Of a DNA stretch of 64,000 nt, positions 18,049-26,774 are shown one piece after another. This stretch comes from Sphingobium sp. 66-54 (GTDB taxonomy: Bacteria; Pseudomonadota; Alphaproteobacteria; Sphingomonadales; Sphingomonadaceae). Under the pieces are notes generated by a model. That model saw only the letters and a program-made list of their open reading frames with translations, had not been told where the DNA came from and made no database searches. Every line of letters begins with the position of its first letter. Position 1 is the first letter of the stretch. Both the position numbers and the translations under genes were made by a program. The DNA lies in the NCBI GenBank assembly GCA_001899715.1, contig MKWI01000006.1, positions 310,001 to 374,000 on the forward strand, written 5' to 3'.

Positions 18049-19048
18049 AGTCGTCGCCCTTTCCGCCCAGCATGATGGTGCCTTCCTCGCCCATGCGGCG
18101 AGCCTCGGCGATCACTTCCTTCTGCGACTCCAGCACCTCGGCGAGGCGCATCGGGCCGCGCTCGCCCATCTCGTCCTCGATCGACTGGGCGGCGCGCTGC
18201 GACATGCAGCCGAGGATGCGGGTGCGCAGCTCGTCGCTGGCGCCCTTGAGCGCCACCACCAGCACAGCGCTGTCCACCGCGCGCATGAGCGTGCCGAGAT
18301 CCTTGTCGGAGAGACCGAGCAGATTCTCGAAGATGAACATCTCGTCCTCGATGGACTGCGCCACCGCGCGGTCCCGCTTGGTCAGCGCCTTGATGATCCG
18401 CTGCTCGTGATCCTTGCGAATGTTGTTCATGATCGCCGCGGCCTCGCTGGTGCCGCCGCGCTTGGTGGTGGGGCCGCCGGCGCGCGCCTGCTGTGGGCGG
18501 CTCTGGAAAAGCTGCTCCAGATCGTCGATCGCCTCCGCGCTCACCGGGCCGAGCGTGGCGACGCGATAGACCACGTCGTCCTGCACCTCGGCCGGCAGCA
18601 GTTGCAGCACGGCGGCGGCGGCGGCGGGGTCGAGATGCGCCAGCACGATCGCCATGATCTGCGGATGCTCCAGCTCGATGATCGCGGCGATCTCGCCCGG
18701 CTCCATCCACTTGAGCATGGAGAGCTTGTTGGAGCGGGTCGGCGGCGTGATCTTGGCGAGGATGGTATCGGCCCGGTCCGGCCCCAGCGCCTTGTGCATC
18801 GCGCCGCGGATATGCTGGCTCGCGCCATAGCCGATGGCGGTGCGCCCCTTGGCCTTGGTGACGAACTGGTCGAGCGCGAGATTGACCTCGTCCACCTCCA
18901 CATCGGCCACGTCATACATGGCGTAGCCGAGTTGGCGGACCTCGTCCGGTTCCAGCCGCGAGAGGATCTGCGCGGCCTCGTCCTCATCGAACAGCATCAG
19001 CAGCACGGCGGCAGCGGCGCTGCCGGTCAACGGTGCGACCTCAGGCAT
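18041..19048 (-). CDS. fliG: Flagellar motor switch protein FliG
   Basis: FliG is the rotor protein that meets the stator and generates torque. The 335-residue protein has the N, middle and C armadillo-like domains. The middle domain carries the EHPQ motif (ELEHPQIMAIVLAHLDPAAA). The C-domain torque helix is visible as LRTRILGCMSQRAAQSIEDEM with its charged residues. It overlaps fliF by eight bases. Confidence 0.97.
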   Translation of the reverse strand: MPEVAPLTGSAAAAVLLMLFDEDEAAQILSRLEPDEVRQLGYAMYDVADVEVDEVNLALDQFVTKAKGRTAIGYGASQHIRGAMHKALGPDRADTILAKITPPTRSNKLSMLKWMEPGEIAAIIELEHPQIMAIVLAHLDPAAAAAVLQLLPAEVQDDVVYRVATLGPVSAEAIDDLEQLFQSRPQQARAGGPTTKRGGTSEAAAIMNNIRKDHEQRIIKALTKRDRAVAQSIEDEMFIFENLLGLSDKDLGTLMRAVDSAVLVVALKGASDELRTRILGCMSQRAAQSIEDEMGERGPMRLAEVLESQKEVIAEARRMGEEGTIMLGGKGDDYV

Positions 19049-20795
19049 CGGCCTTCACTCCATCCTTGAGGAGATCGCGCACGACGAGCGCGGCACGATC
19101 CGGGTCCTGTTTCACGAAATTGCGGATCAGCGTGGCGCGGTCGCTATAGTCCGGCGTCGCGCTGATCATGTCGATCGTCACCGGCCGGTCCGGATCATGC
19201 GTGGAGCGGCCCAGCTCGGCCTTGATCTCCTGGCCGAGCTGCCGGCTCTGCGCCGTGTCGAGTGCGGCAAGGCCGGGCGCGCTTTTCGCCGCCGACCAGC
19301 GCTTGAGCAGCGGCCGGCCGATGCCGATGAGCAGGATCAGTGTCACCAGCACGGCGGAGACGTTGCGCGCCAGCAGCGAGACCCAGCCCTGCTCATACCA
19401 GGGCGTCACCGCCTCGGCCGCATCGGGCTGCGCGAACTTGCGCGAGGAGAGGGCGACGACATCGCCGCGCGTCTGATCGAAGCCGATGGCGCCCTTGACC
19501 AGCGCCTCCAGCGCCGCGATCTCCTGCGCCGAGCGCGGCTTGCCGTCCGGCCCGTTGTCGAGCGCGACGGCGATCGACAGGCGCTTGACGGTGCCCACCG
19601 CATCGCGCGTCACCGAGACTTCGCGGCCCAGCTCGAAGCTGCGGTTGAACGTCTCGGCGGTCTTGAACGGCGGCATGCCCGGTTCGGCCGGCGCCGCGGC
19701 GGTCTGGCCGGCAGCCGTCTGCCCATTGAGCGGCGGCGGCGGGGCGCCGGGCGCGGCCGGGTTGACCGGCGGATTGGGTTGCAGCGCGCCGGGGATGCCA
19801 CCGGGCGTGGCGCCCGCCCCGTTCTGCGCCTCGGTATTCCAGCTCCCGGTCTCGGCGCGCAGCCGCGCCTCGTCCTGCGGATAGGTCTCGCGCGTCGCCT
19901 GCCGCTCGTCGAAATTGACCTCGGCATGGACCTCCGTGGAGAATTTTCCTGATCCGACGATCGGCGTCAGCAGCGCGGTCACGGCCTGACGATAGCGCTC
20001 CTCGATCCGCCCCTGCACCTGCAACTGGCGGTCCGTTTCGGCGCCGCTGCCGCTGGTCTGACTGAGCAGCCGGCCGTTCTGGTCGACCACGGAGACCGAT
20101 TCCGGCGCCATGTCCGCCACAGACGAGGCGACGAGGTGGACGATCGCCTCGACCTGGCTCTCGGAGAGGGTCCGCCCGTTGACGAGCTGGAGCATGACCG
20201 AGGCGGTCGGCCGGCTGCGCTCGCGCAGGAAGATGCTCGGCGGATCGACCGCCAGATGCACACGCGCCCGCGTCACAACGTCGATCGCCTCGATGGTGCG
20301 GGCAAGGTCCAACTCGCGCGCGGTGCGCAGCTTCTCGCCCTCGACCGCACGGCTGGCGCCCATCGGCATTGCGTTCAGCAGCGAATCGCCATCGGGCGCG
20401 CTCTTGGGCAGCCCCTCGGCGGCAAGCTTCATCTTGGCGTTGAAATAGTCATCTTCAGCGACCGTAATCGCACCCGTCGACCGGTCGAAATCATAGGTGA
20501 TATTGTTCTTGGTCAGCACGTCCGCCACCGCCGCCTGATCGGCATCGGGCAGGCCGCGGAACAGGTCGCGCTGCGGCGGTTCGCGCAGGGCGAGCCATGC
20601 GGCGCCGGCCAGCACGACGAGGGCGAGCAGCCCCACCATCGGCAGGCTGCGCTGCACCGCCGGCTGGGCGAGGAAGCCGGTCATGCGCAGCCGCATCCCC
20701 TCAACACCGCCGCCCGGCAGACGGCCGGCAAGCGCGGGAAGGGCCGGCTGGGCAGTCTGGCTGCCCGTTGTGGTCATGATGTTCGCGTCGCTCAT
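19041..20795 (-). CDS. fliF: Flagellar MS-ring protein FliF
   Basis: FliF builds the MS ring in the inner membrane. The 584-residue protein has an N-terminal membrane helix (SLPMVGLLALVVLAGAAWLAL), the YscJ/FliF periplasmic domain with ELARTIEAIDVVTRARVHLA-like residues, a proline/alanine-rich loop, a second helix (VSAVLVTLILLIGIGRPLL) and a cytoplasmic FliG-binding tail. It lies after fliE (4 bases) and overlaps fliG. Confidence 0.96.
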   Translation of the reverse strand: MSDANIMTTTGSQTAQPALPALAGRLPGGGVEGMRLRMTGFLAQPAVQRSLPMVGLLALVVLAGAAWLALREPPQRDLFRGLPDADQAAVADVLTKNNITYDFDRSTGAITVAEDDYFNAKMKLAAEGLPKSAPDGDSLLNAMPMGASRAVEGEKLRTARELDLARTIEAIDVVTRARVHLAVDPPSIFLRERSRPTASVMLQLVNGRTLSESQVEAIVHLVASSVADMAPESVSVVDQNGRLLSQTSGSGAETDRQLQVQGRIEERYRQAVTALLTPIVGSGKFSTEVHAEVNFDERQATRETYPQDEARLRAETGSWNTEAQNGAGATPGGIPGALQPNPPVNPAAPGAPPPPLNGQTAAGQTAAAPAEPGMPPFKTAETFNRSFELGREVSVTRDAVGTVKRLSIAVALDNGPDGKPRSAQEIAALEALVKGAIGFDQTRGDVVALSSRKFAQPDAAEAVTPWYEQGWVSLLARNVSAVLVTLILLIGIGRPLLKRWSAAKSAPGLAALDTAQSRQLGQEIKAELGRSTHDPDRPVTIDMISATPDYSDRATLIRNFVKQDPDRAALVVRDLLKDGVKADA

Positions 20796-20799
20796 CTGG

Positions 20800-21147
20800 T
20801 TACACCGGCATGCTCATGATGTCCTTGTAGGCGGACAGCAGTTTGTTGCGGACTTGCAGGGTCGTCTCGAAACCGATCGACGCCTGCTGCTTGGCCATCA
20901 TCACCGCGGCGATATCCGTGGTGTCTCCCCGCTCGAAGGCGGCGGCAGCCTCGTTGGCATTAGACTGGAGACCGTTGACCTCGTTGATCGCGCTCTTGAG
21001 CGCGGAGGTAAAATCGGCGCCGCCGGCCTTGCCGGAAGCGTCGGTCGCGGCAGCCGCGCCACCGCCCGAGACGTCCTTGAGCGCGGCGTTGCGCTGAAGG
21101 ATGCTCTGGCGCAGCGCCATGACGCTATCGACGGACAAGCCTGCCAT
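20800..21147 (-). CDS. fliE: Flagellar hook-basal body adaptor FliE
   Basis: FliE joins the MS ring to the rod. The 115-residue protein ends in MAKQQASIGFETTLQVRNKL..AYKDIMSMPV, the conserved FliE C-terminus; the middle is an alanine/glycine-rich linker. It is the first structural gene after the sigma-54-type regulator, separated from it by 17 bases. Confidence 0.93.
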   Translation of the reverse strand: MAGLSVDSVMALRQSILQRNAALKDVSGGGAAAATDASGKAGGADFTSALKSAINEVNGLQSNANEAAAAFERGDTTDIAAVMMAKQQASIGFETTLQVRNKLLSAYKDIMSMPV

Positions 21148-21164
21148 GACTGCGTCTCCCCGCC

Positions 21165-22433
21165 TCAGCCGGCCATCGCCAGGTCACGCATCTCGGCAAG
21201 CCGATAGCGCAGCGTGCGCTCGGAGATGCCGAGCAGCCGGGCGGCGTGGGCGCGGTGCCCGCCGGTATCGCGCAGCGCCGCGCGGATCGCGTCCATGGCG
21301 GAGGCGCGGGCGACGTCATGCAGCCGGGCGGGCGCCGGGCGGCGCAGCACCGGCGCAGCGGACGGCGCCGGAACGGAGCCCATGATCGCGAGATCGGTCG
21401 CCTCGATCCGCTCGCCCTCGCGCAGCACGATGGCGCGCTGGAGGACATTGCCCAGCTCGCGGGCGTTGCCCGGCCAGCTATGGGCGGCGAGGCGCTCCAT
21501 CGCGGCCAGCGTCGGCCAGGCGAAGGAGGCGGCTAGCGGCGTGCCCGGCGCCTGATGGCGCAGCAGGAATGCGGCGGCGATGGCGGCGATGTCGCCCGAG
21601 CGCGCCTTGAGCGGCTGGAGCTGGAGCGGCATGACATTGAGCCGCCAGTAAAGGTCCGGGCGGAAGCGGCCGGCTTCCGCCTCCGCCGCGAGATCGCGGT
21701 TGCCGGCGGCGATAACGCGCACGTCGACCGGCACCGGATGAGTCGCGCCCACCGGCAGCACCTCACCCTCCTGCAACGCGCGCAGCAGCTTGGCCTGCAA
21801 GGCGAGCGGCAGCTCGGTGATTTCGTCCAGGAACAAGGTGCCGCCATCGGCAGCGAGGAACAGGCCGTCCGACGAGGCGGCGGCACCGGTGAAGCTGCCC
21901 TTGCGGTGGCCGAACAGCATGGCCTCCATCATCGTCTCGGGCAGCGCGGCACAGTTGACCGCAATGAAATCCTTGTCAGCGCGGGGCGAGCGGTCGTGGA
22001 GGAAGCGGGCGATGCCCTCCTTGCCGGTGCCGGTCGCACCCTGAATGAGCACGGTGGCGTCGCTCGCGGCGATGCGGGCGGCAAGACGCATCAGCACTGC
22101 GCTGCGCTCGTCGCCCACAGCCGGCATATGCGCCGGGCGGAGCAGCTCGGCGATAAGAGCGAAGGCCATGGCGCGGTCGGTCGGTCCGAACGCGATTCGC
22201 GCTGGATAGCCGTCTGCCGCCGGCATCAGCCGGGGCGCTCCGTCGCGCCACTCGATCAGGATGTCGCGGCAGGTCGCGTGCGCAATCTCCTCGGCCAGCA
22301 AGATGCGCTGCGTGGACCTGCCACGCGGTGCCTCGGCCGCAACGGTGCGCACATTATAGCAGGCAGTATCCAGCCACGCGGCCAGGTCCGGCAAATGCCG
22401 GTGGACGCGCTGGCTCATGTCGACAGGCAACAT
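21165..22433 (-). CDS. Sigma-54-dependent transcriptional activator (flagellar regulator)
   Basis: This 422-residue protein is a bacterial enhancer-binding protein. An N-terminal region of about 110 residues matches no receiver, GAF or PAS domain that I recognise. The AAA+ domain has Walker A GATGTGKE (132-139), the sigma-54-contact loop GSFTGA (179-184, usually GAFTGA) and Walker B GGTLFLDEI (197-205). The C-terminus is a Fis-type helix-turn-helix (GGHRAHAARLLGISERTLRY). By position it should be the FleQ/FlrC/FlbD-like master activator of the flagellar genes. rpoN, its partner sigma factor, is 9.5 kb to the right. Confidence 0.92.
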   Translation of the reverse strand: MLPVDMSQRVHRHLPDLAAWLDTACYNVRTVAAEAPRGRSTQRILLAEEIAHATCRDILIEWRDGAPRLMPAADGYPARIAFGPTDRAMAFALIAELLRPAHMPAVGDERSAVLMRLAARIAASDATVLIQGATGTGKEGIARFLHDRSPRADKDFIAVNCAALPETMMEAMLFGHRKGSFTGAAASSDGLFLAADGGTLFLDEITELPLALQAKLLRALQEGEVLPVGATHPVPVDVRVIAAGNRDLAAEAEAGRFRPDLYWRLNVMPLQLQPLKARSGDIAAIAAAFLLRHQAPGTPLAASFAWPTLAAMERLAAHSWPGNARELGNVLQRAIVLREGERIEATDLAIMGSVPAPSAAPVLRRPAPARLHDVARASAMDAIRAALRDTGGHRAHAARLLGISERTLRYRLAEMRDLAMAG

Positions 22434-22818
22434 GCGTCAGTCCCCAAATATTTCGGTCCGAACTCCCCCGAGCCGAACCGTCCTCCGATGGGACTCACTC
22501 TTGCCAAAAATGCTTATCATCCCGTTAATCTCGGCCAAGGCTTGCCGGAGGGCGGCAAATCTCTGCCGGATCGCGCTTGGGCGACGGGCCCCTCAGCGGG
22601 GACTCGCGCGAGTCTGCCGGAGTCCGCGTGCCTGCCCGCCTTCATAAGAAGAATCCCCGCGCGCGAGTCGCAGGCCGGTCCGCGTCAGGCGGGGCAGCAC
22701 GGCGCAAAATTTTTCGTGGGCGCTGCTTAAATTTCCCGCACCGAGTCCGTTCTGCTGGTTCGAGGCCGCATCCGCCGCGTGGCAGCGACCCAAACGAGAG
22801 CGGGAAAGGAAAACCCAC
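22434..22818. other. Divergent intergenic region between the regulator and fliC
   Basis: These 385 bases separate two divergent flagellar genes and must hold both promoters. I see a FliA-like site for fliC at 22728-22753. A weak GG-N10-GC match to a sigma-54 promoter on the plus strand (near 22490-22505) lies some 310 bases before fliC. No convincing ORF is present. Confidence 0.6.
22728..22753 (+). promoter_or_regulatory. FliA (sigma-28)-like promoter of fliC
   Basis: TAAA (22728-22731) is followed after 14 bases by TCCGTTCT (22746-22753). The same -10 octamer occurs before the gene at 8446-8880, and the fliD promoter is close (GCCGTTAT). The spacing is one base short of the usual 15. The predicted leader to the fliC ATG is about 55-60 bases. 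Confidence 0.45.
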
Positions 22819-23616
22819 ATGACTGTTATCGCTTCCAACGTTTCTGCCCTTCGCGCGCAGAATGCTTCGAACGTCGCCAACAAGGGTCTGTCCCAGGCGA
22901 TGGAGCGCCTGTCCACCGGCAAGCGCATCAACAGCGCGAAGGACGACGCCGCCGGCCTCGCCATCGCCACCAAGATGACCGCCGAGGTCCGTGGCCTCTC
23001 GGCAGCGCGCCGCAATGCCAATGACGGCATCTCGCTGACGCAGACCGCCGAAGGTGCGCTGGGCGACATCTCCAACATGCTGCAGCGCATGAAGGAACTG
23101 GCCATCCAGGCTGCCAACGGCACCAACGACACCGCGTCGAAAGCGAACATCAAGGAAGAGGGCGACGCCCTGATCGCCCAGATCGGCAAAGTCGCCGCCA
23201 CTAAGTATAACGGTGTCGATCTGTTCAGCGCGACCGCGACCAACATCCAGGTTGGCACCGGTGCGACGGATCAGGTGTCCATCACCACCGGCGCGATGGA
23301 CACGACGACGCTCACCATCAACGCCCTCGACATTTCGGCTGGCACGGCGTCGTTCGGCGCGATCGACACCGCGCTCGGCACGGTGACAACCGCCCGCGCC
23401 AAGATGGGCGCCATGCAGAGCCGCCTCGACTCGGCGGTCAGCAACCTGACTTCGACGATCACCAATCTCTCCGACGCGCGCTCGCGCATCGAGGATGCCG
23501 ACTTCTCGGAAGAGTCGACCGCGCTGGCCAAGAACCAGATCCTCAGCCAGGCCTCTACGGCGATGCTCGCTCAGGCGAACCAGAGCCAGCAGGGCGTGCT
23601 GAGCCTGCTCCGCTAA
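22819..23616 (+). CDS. fliC: Flagellin
   Basis: The 265-residue protein is flagellin with only the conserved D0/D1 parts and a short middle, so the filament surface domains D2/D3 are nearly absent. The N-terminus TVIASNVSALRAQNASNVAN, the RINSAKDDAAGLAIA segment and the C-terminus ADFSEESTALAKNQILSQAS..MLAQANQSQQGVLSLLR are diagnostic. AAAGGAAA lies ten bases before the ATG. It is the only gene of the block on the plus strand and is followed by hairpins at 23673 and 23741. Confidence 0.97.
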   Translation: MTVIASNVSALRAQNASNVANKGLSQAMERLSTGKRINSAKDDAAGLAIATKMTAEVRGLSAARRNANDGISLTQTAEGALGDISNMLQRMKELAIQAANGTNDTASKANIKEEGDALIAQIGKVAATKYNGVDLFSATATNIQVGTGATDQVSITTGAMDTTTLTINALDISAGTASFGAIDTALGTVTTARAKMGAMQSRLDSAVSNLTSTITNLSDARSRIEDADFSEESTALAKNQILSQASTAMLAQANQSQQGVLSLLR

Positions 23617-23672
23617 GCGGCGCAACCCCATCGGGTCGGCGAAGGGACTGGTCCACCGACGCCGCCCCGCTA

Positions 23673-23713
23673 GACCCCCGGCACCACATGAGTCCCCATC
23701 GGTGCCGGGGGTC
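23673..23713. repeat. Perfect 13-bp inverted repeat after fliC
   Basis: GACCCCCGGCACC (23673-23685) pairs perfectly with GGTGCCGGGGGTC (23701-23713) across a 15-base loop. It lies 56 bases after the fliC stop. It has no T-run, so it is either a 3'-end stabiliser of the flagellin mRNA or a palindromic repeat rather than a simple terminator. Confidence 0.75.
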
Positions 23714-23740
23714 CAGACCTTCGATACGGACCGCAACCCG

Positions 23741-23777
23741 AAAACCCTCGCTCCCCCGGGCGGGGGTTTTCTTTTTT
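23741..23777 (+). terminator. Intrinsic terminator of fliC
   Basis: AAAACCC, a CCCCC-GGGC-GGGGG hairpin, and GTTTTCTTTTTT follow 125 bases after the fliC stop. The U-rich tail on the plus strand makes it a good intrinsic terminator for fliC. Confidence 0.75.
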
Positions 23778-24082
23778 GGGCGATTGGCGTTTGCGAGCAG
23801 GGCGAGAAAGCTCATCCTAGTTCGTTTTGAGCGTGTCGAAGGATCGTCCTTCTTTCCAGCGACGAAGAAGATAGCGGTCCTTCGACGAACGGGAGATTGG
23901 AGGCGCGCCCCCAGCGCAAATGGTCATGAGGCATGCACGCGAGACCGACGCCCGGTCTCACACCAACGTGCCCCAGCGCAGATCGGAGTCCAGGAGCCAA
24001 CCACACTCCCGCACCACCCTTAGTTCCTGCCTGCGCAGGAACACGGCGTTTCATGCGAGGTAAGAGCCCCGCGCCTTGTGTC
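23778..24082. other. Non-coding stretch with palindromic repeats between fliC and dnaA
   Basis: No gene is visible here. An imperfect inverted repeat joins GTTCGT..GTCGAAGGA near 23820-23845 with TCCTTCGACGAAC near 23878-23890. A hairpin GTTCCTGC-ctgc-GCAGGAAC is at 24023-24042, of the same family as those at 48353 and 62627. The stretch lies between the 3' ends of two convergent genes, a normal site for such repeats. Confidence 0.6.
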
Positions 24083-25492
24083 TCAGCCTTCGAGCTGCTT
24101 CTGCAAGGCGCGGATATCCGCGTCCATCTCGGGATTGTCGAGGCGCATCGCCTCGATGGTGCGGACGGCGTGGATCACCGTCGAATGATCGCGGCCGCCG
24201 AAGACCCGGCCGATCTCCGGCAGCGAGCGCGGCGTCAGCTTCTTGGCGAGATACATGGCGATCTGGCGCGGGCGCGCGACCGCGCGAGCGCGACGGTGCG
24301 AGCGCATCTCCGAGGCGTCGATGCGGTAATGCGCGGCGCACAGCTTCTGGATTTCGTCGATGGTGATGCGGCGCACGCTGGCACGCAACGCCTCGGCCAG
24401 CATGGTCTGGGCAAGATCGACCGTGATCGCCTTGTCGACGAGCTGGGCATAAGCGACCAGCTTGTTGAAGGCGCCCTCCAGTTCGCGGATGCTGGTGCGG
24501 ATCGAGCGGGCGAGCAGCGCGATCACATCGTCCGGCACCGCGATCGGCGCCACGGCGGCGCGGCGCGCGTTGAGGATTTTGAGCCGCAGGTCGAGGCTCG
24601 CCGGCTGGATATCGGCGACGAGCCCGCCGGCGAGGCGCGAAAGGATGCGCGGATCGACCGCGCTCAACTGCTGTGGCGGCCGGTCGGCGGCGATGGCGAT
24701 ACGCGCGCCCGAATCGATGAGGTCGTTGAGGGTGTGGAGGAACTCCTCCTGCGTCGGTCCCTTGCCGGCGATGAACTGGATATCGTCGATCAGCAGCATG
24801 CGGGCGGCGCGCAGCCGGGCTTTGAAGCTGAACGTATCGTTGGCGCGGATAGCGCCGACGAATTCGTTCATGAACCGCTCGGCGGACATATAGAGGATCG
24901 CGCCGCTCCCCGCTCCCTCGCCCAGCGTCGCGCCATAGGCGGCGGCGATGGCGTGGAGCAGATGGGTCTTGCCGAAGCCGGTCGGCCCATGGATGAACAG
25001 GGGATTGAAGCGCGGTTTGTCGGGCGCGGCCATGGCCTGCGCCGCCGAACAGGCGAGCATGTTGCTCTCGTCGGTCATGAAGCCGGCAAAATCATGGCGC
25101 GGCGCGAACCGGCTGGAGCGCGGAGCGGCCTCGGCCGGGCGGCCGGCAGTCTGCTCCAGCGGGGCGGGGCCGCGCGGCCGCACCGCGACGCTTTCCATGG
25201 CCTCGCGCGCCCGCACCACACGGATATCGCGTACCTCGCCGGGAGCGGCGCGCCAGGCCAGCGCGAGCCGCGTGGCGAAATTGCTGGCGACATAGCTGGC
25301 GGAGAATTCGGACGGAGCTTCCAGGTCCAGCGTGCCGGAAAGGGTGCAATAAGCGCCCAGCGTCAACGGCCGGATCCATTGATCGAACTGGCGCACACCG
25401 ATCACCCGGCGCACGCCGGCGCGCACGTCGGACCACGCCGCCTCCAGCGCCGCGCGATCACTCGCCTGTTGTGGCGCCGCCGCGCTGTCCAT
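24083..25492 (-). CDS. dnaA: Chromosomal replication initiator DnaA
   Basis: DnaA opens the chromosomal origin. The 469-residue protein has domain I (residues 10-90), a short linker, the AAA+ domain with Walker [11 protein letters not shown] (usually GxxGLGKTHL) and Walker [14 protein letters not shown], and the DNA-binding domain IV with the signature [20 protein letters not shown] near the end. The ATG at 25492 follows GGAGGCG; the longer upstream frame is not supported. The gene stands alone. Its own upstream region does not hold a clear cluster of DnaA boxes. Confidence 0.95.
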   Translation of the reverse strand: MDSAAAPQQASDRAALEAAWSDVRAGVRRVIGVRQFDQWIRPLTLGAYCTLSGTLDLEAPSEFSASYVASNFATRLALAWRAAPGEVRDIRVVRAREAMESVAVRPRGPAPLEQTAGRPAEAAPRSSRFAPRHDFAGFMTDESNMLACSAAQAMAAPDKPRFNPLFIHGPTGFGKTHLLHAIAAAYGATLGEGAGSGAILYMSAERFMNEFVGAIRANDTFSFKARLRAARMLLIDDIQFIAGKGPTQEEFLHTLNDLIDSGARIAIAADRPPQQLSAVDPRILSRLAGGLVADIQPASLDLRLKILNARRAAVAPIAVPDDVIALLARSIRTSIRELEGAFNKLVAYAQLVDKAITVDLAQTMLAEALRASVRRITIDEIQKLCAAHYRIDASEMRSHRRARAVARPRQIAMYLAKKLTPRSLPEIGRVFGGRDHSTVIHAVRTIEAMRLDNPEMDADIRALQKQLEG

Positions 25493-26036
25493 CGCCTCCG
25501 TCCCTGCTGCTGATTGCCTATATCGTTGCTGGCCCACTTCTCGCCCCATGTCCCTGCCGCGATCCCCCACAAGCTCCGTCGCTCCCGCGTATCGTCCTGC
25601 CGGACGCCGACCACATGGCAGCCCATCACGGGAAGCACCTTCCCATGCCTGTCGGTCGATCGCGATCGCTGTGACAGGGGCGGTGATTCGAGCCCTGCCG
25701 AGCGATAGTTGTGGCAGCCCCCCCAAGGGGGATCAAGGCCAGCGGGCGTCAAAAATCTGAAATAAAGAACTTGACCACGGATTCCCGGCCAGATCATCAC
25801 AATCTTATTTTATCACATTGTTATTACTTGCATTATTACGGCACGGCAAGACCATCGCGGCGGCTGCACGGAGTGCGAATCGTCGCGAATCCGGCCTTAC
25901 CGCCGAGTCCCTGCGCACCTGCGCAAAAATGTCACAAAGCCGGTGCACGCAGGAACCGTAACAGGCGCGGGCAACTTTATGTCGCCCCCGGTCTCGACTC
26001 GAGGATCGCCATGGTCTCGCGCGTAGCCGGAGCCGA
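25493..26036. other. Upstream region of dnaA, no gene seen
   Basis: These 544 bases hold no convincing gene. A hairpin CCCCCC-aa-GGGGG is at about 25719-25732. A markedly AT-rich patch of about 45 bases lies at 25800-25840, in contrast to its GC-rich surroundings. I searched for TTATCCACA-like DnaA boxes and found no cluster, so I treat this as the dnaA promoter region rather than as oriC. Confidence 0.55.
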
Positions 26037-26213
26037 TCAGCCCTCGCTCGCGCCGGCCGAATCGCTGTGCCCAGGACCTTCGTCGGTGTGGGGATCGCTC
26101 TTGACATCCCGCGCGCGCGCCTGGTTCTTGCGGCGGCGCAGATTGGCGCGCAACGCTGCGGCCAGTCGCTCCGCCCGCGCATCCGTCTCCCGCGCCTCTT
26201 TCTCATGGACCAT
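26037..26213 (-). CDS. Small conserved basic protein
   Basis: A 58-residue frame starts at ATG 26213 after a strong GGAGGA site. The peptide is charged, with a helical basic middle (RLAAALRANLRRRKNQARAR) and a hydrophilic acidic tail. I recall similar short proteins with an LAAALRxNLxRRK core in sphingomonads, but no function is known. It is downstream of tRNA-Thr on the same strand, 89 bases away, and may be read from the tRNA promoter. Confidence 0.7.
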   Translation of the reverse strand: MVHEKEARETDARAERLAAALRANLRRRKNQARARDVKSDPHTDEGPGHSDSAGASEG

Positions 26214-26302
26214 GCCGTCCTCCTGTGCCGCTCCTCTTTGCCCAGCCACAACGGCCCGGTGCAAGTCCTCTACCGGCCGCGAGGCCGGGCGAGGCGGGAA
26301 AA

Positions 26303-26377
<75 letters not shown>

Positions 26378-26774
26378 ACGGCGTTCGCGGGGAGCTAGCC
26401 CCGCGTGGACGAGGCCGGGCCTATGGCCTTGCCCCACGGGATTTGTCAAGGCGCGTTAGGCCGCGCGAGGGCGGATTTCCACGGATAGGGCCACCTCGCA
26501 CGCCATGTCCGATCGGCGCGAGCTTTTCGGCTCCGTTCATCTCACCATAACCCCGCCTCCTGTCCCGAAGAAGCGCTTACGGCAAGCCCATCCAGCCTCC
26601 TGCCCACAGGCAGGCGAACGCATAAGCGCTTCTATCCATTGGGGGATCATGTGAGGAATCATGCGCCACCAGCATCGACCCACCCCGACCGATGAACGGC
26701 TGATCGCCCATAGTTTGTCATCGAGTCCGGCAAACCTAGCTTTGACCGACGGTCTCCAACAGGAAGAAAGGTCC
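26378..26774. other. Intergenic region with hairpins before the DUF4168 gene
   Basis: No gene is seen in these 397 bases. CGCGGGG (26386-26392) pairs with CCCCGCG (26399-26405) just upstream of tRNA-Thr. The 65-base palindromic element at 26569-26633 is listed separately. The region should also hold the promoters of tRNA-Thr and of the DUF4168 gene. Confidence 0.5.
26569..26633. repeat. Nested palindrome with 11-bp terminal inverted repeats
   Basis: AGAAGCGCTTA (26569-26579) and TAAGCGCTTCT (26623-26633) are perfect inverted copies. Inside, CTGCC and GGCAG form a second hairpin around CACA. The shape is that of a REP-like or very small inverted-repeat element. No target duplication is evident. 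Confidence 0.6.

Noticed and set aside
22488-22506. Sigma-54 promoter for fliC
   Set aside because: GG-N10-GC is present with TTGC, but other positions do not fit and it lies about 310 bases before the gene. The FliA-like site is closer and shared with two other late genes.
25493-26036. oriC beside dnaA
   Set aside because: An AT-rich patch exists, but I found no cluster of DnaA-box-like 9-mers; in many alphaproteobacteria dnaA is not at oriC.
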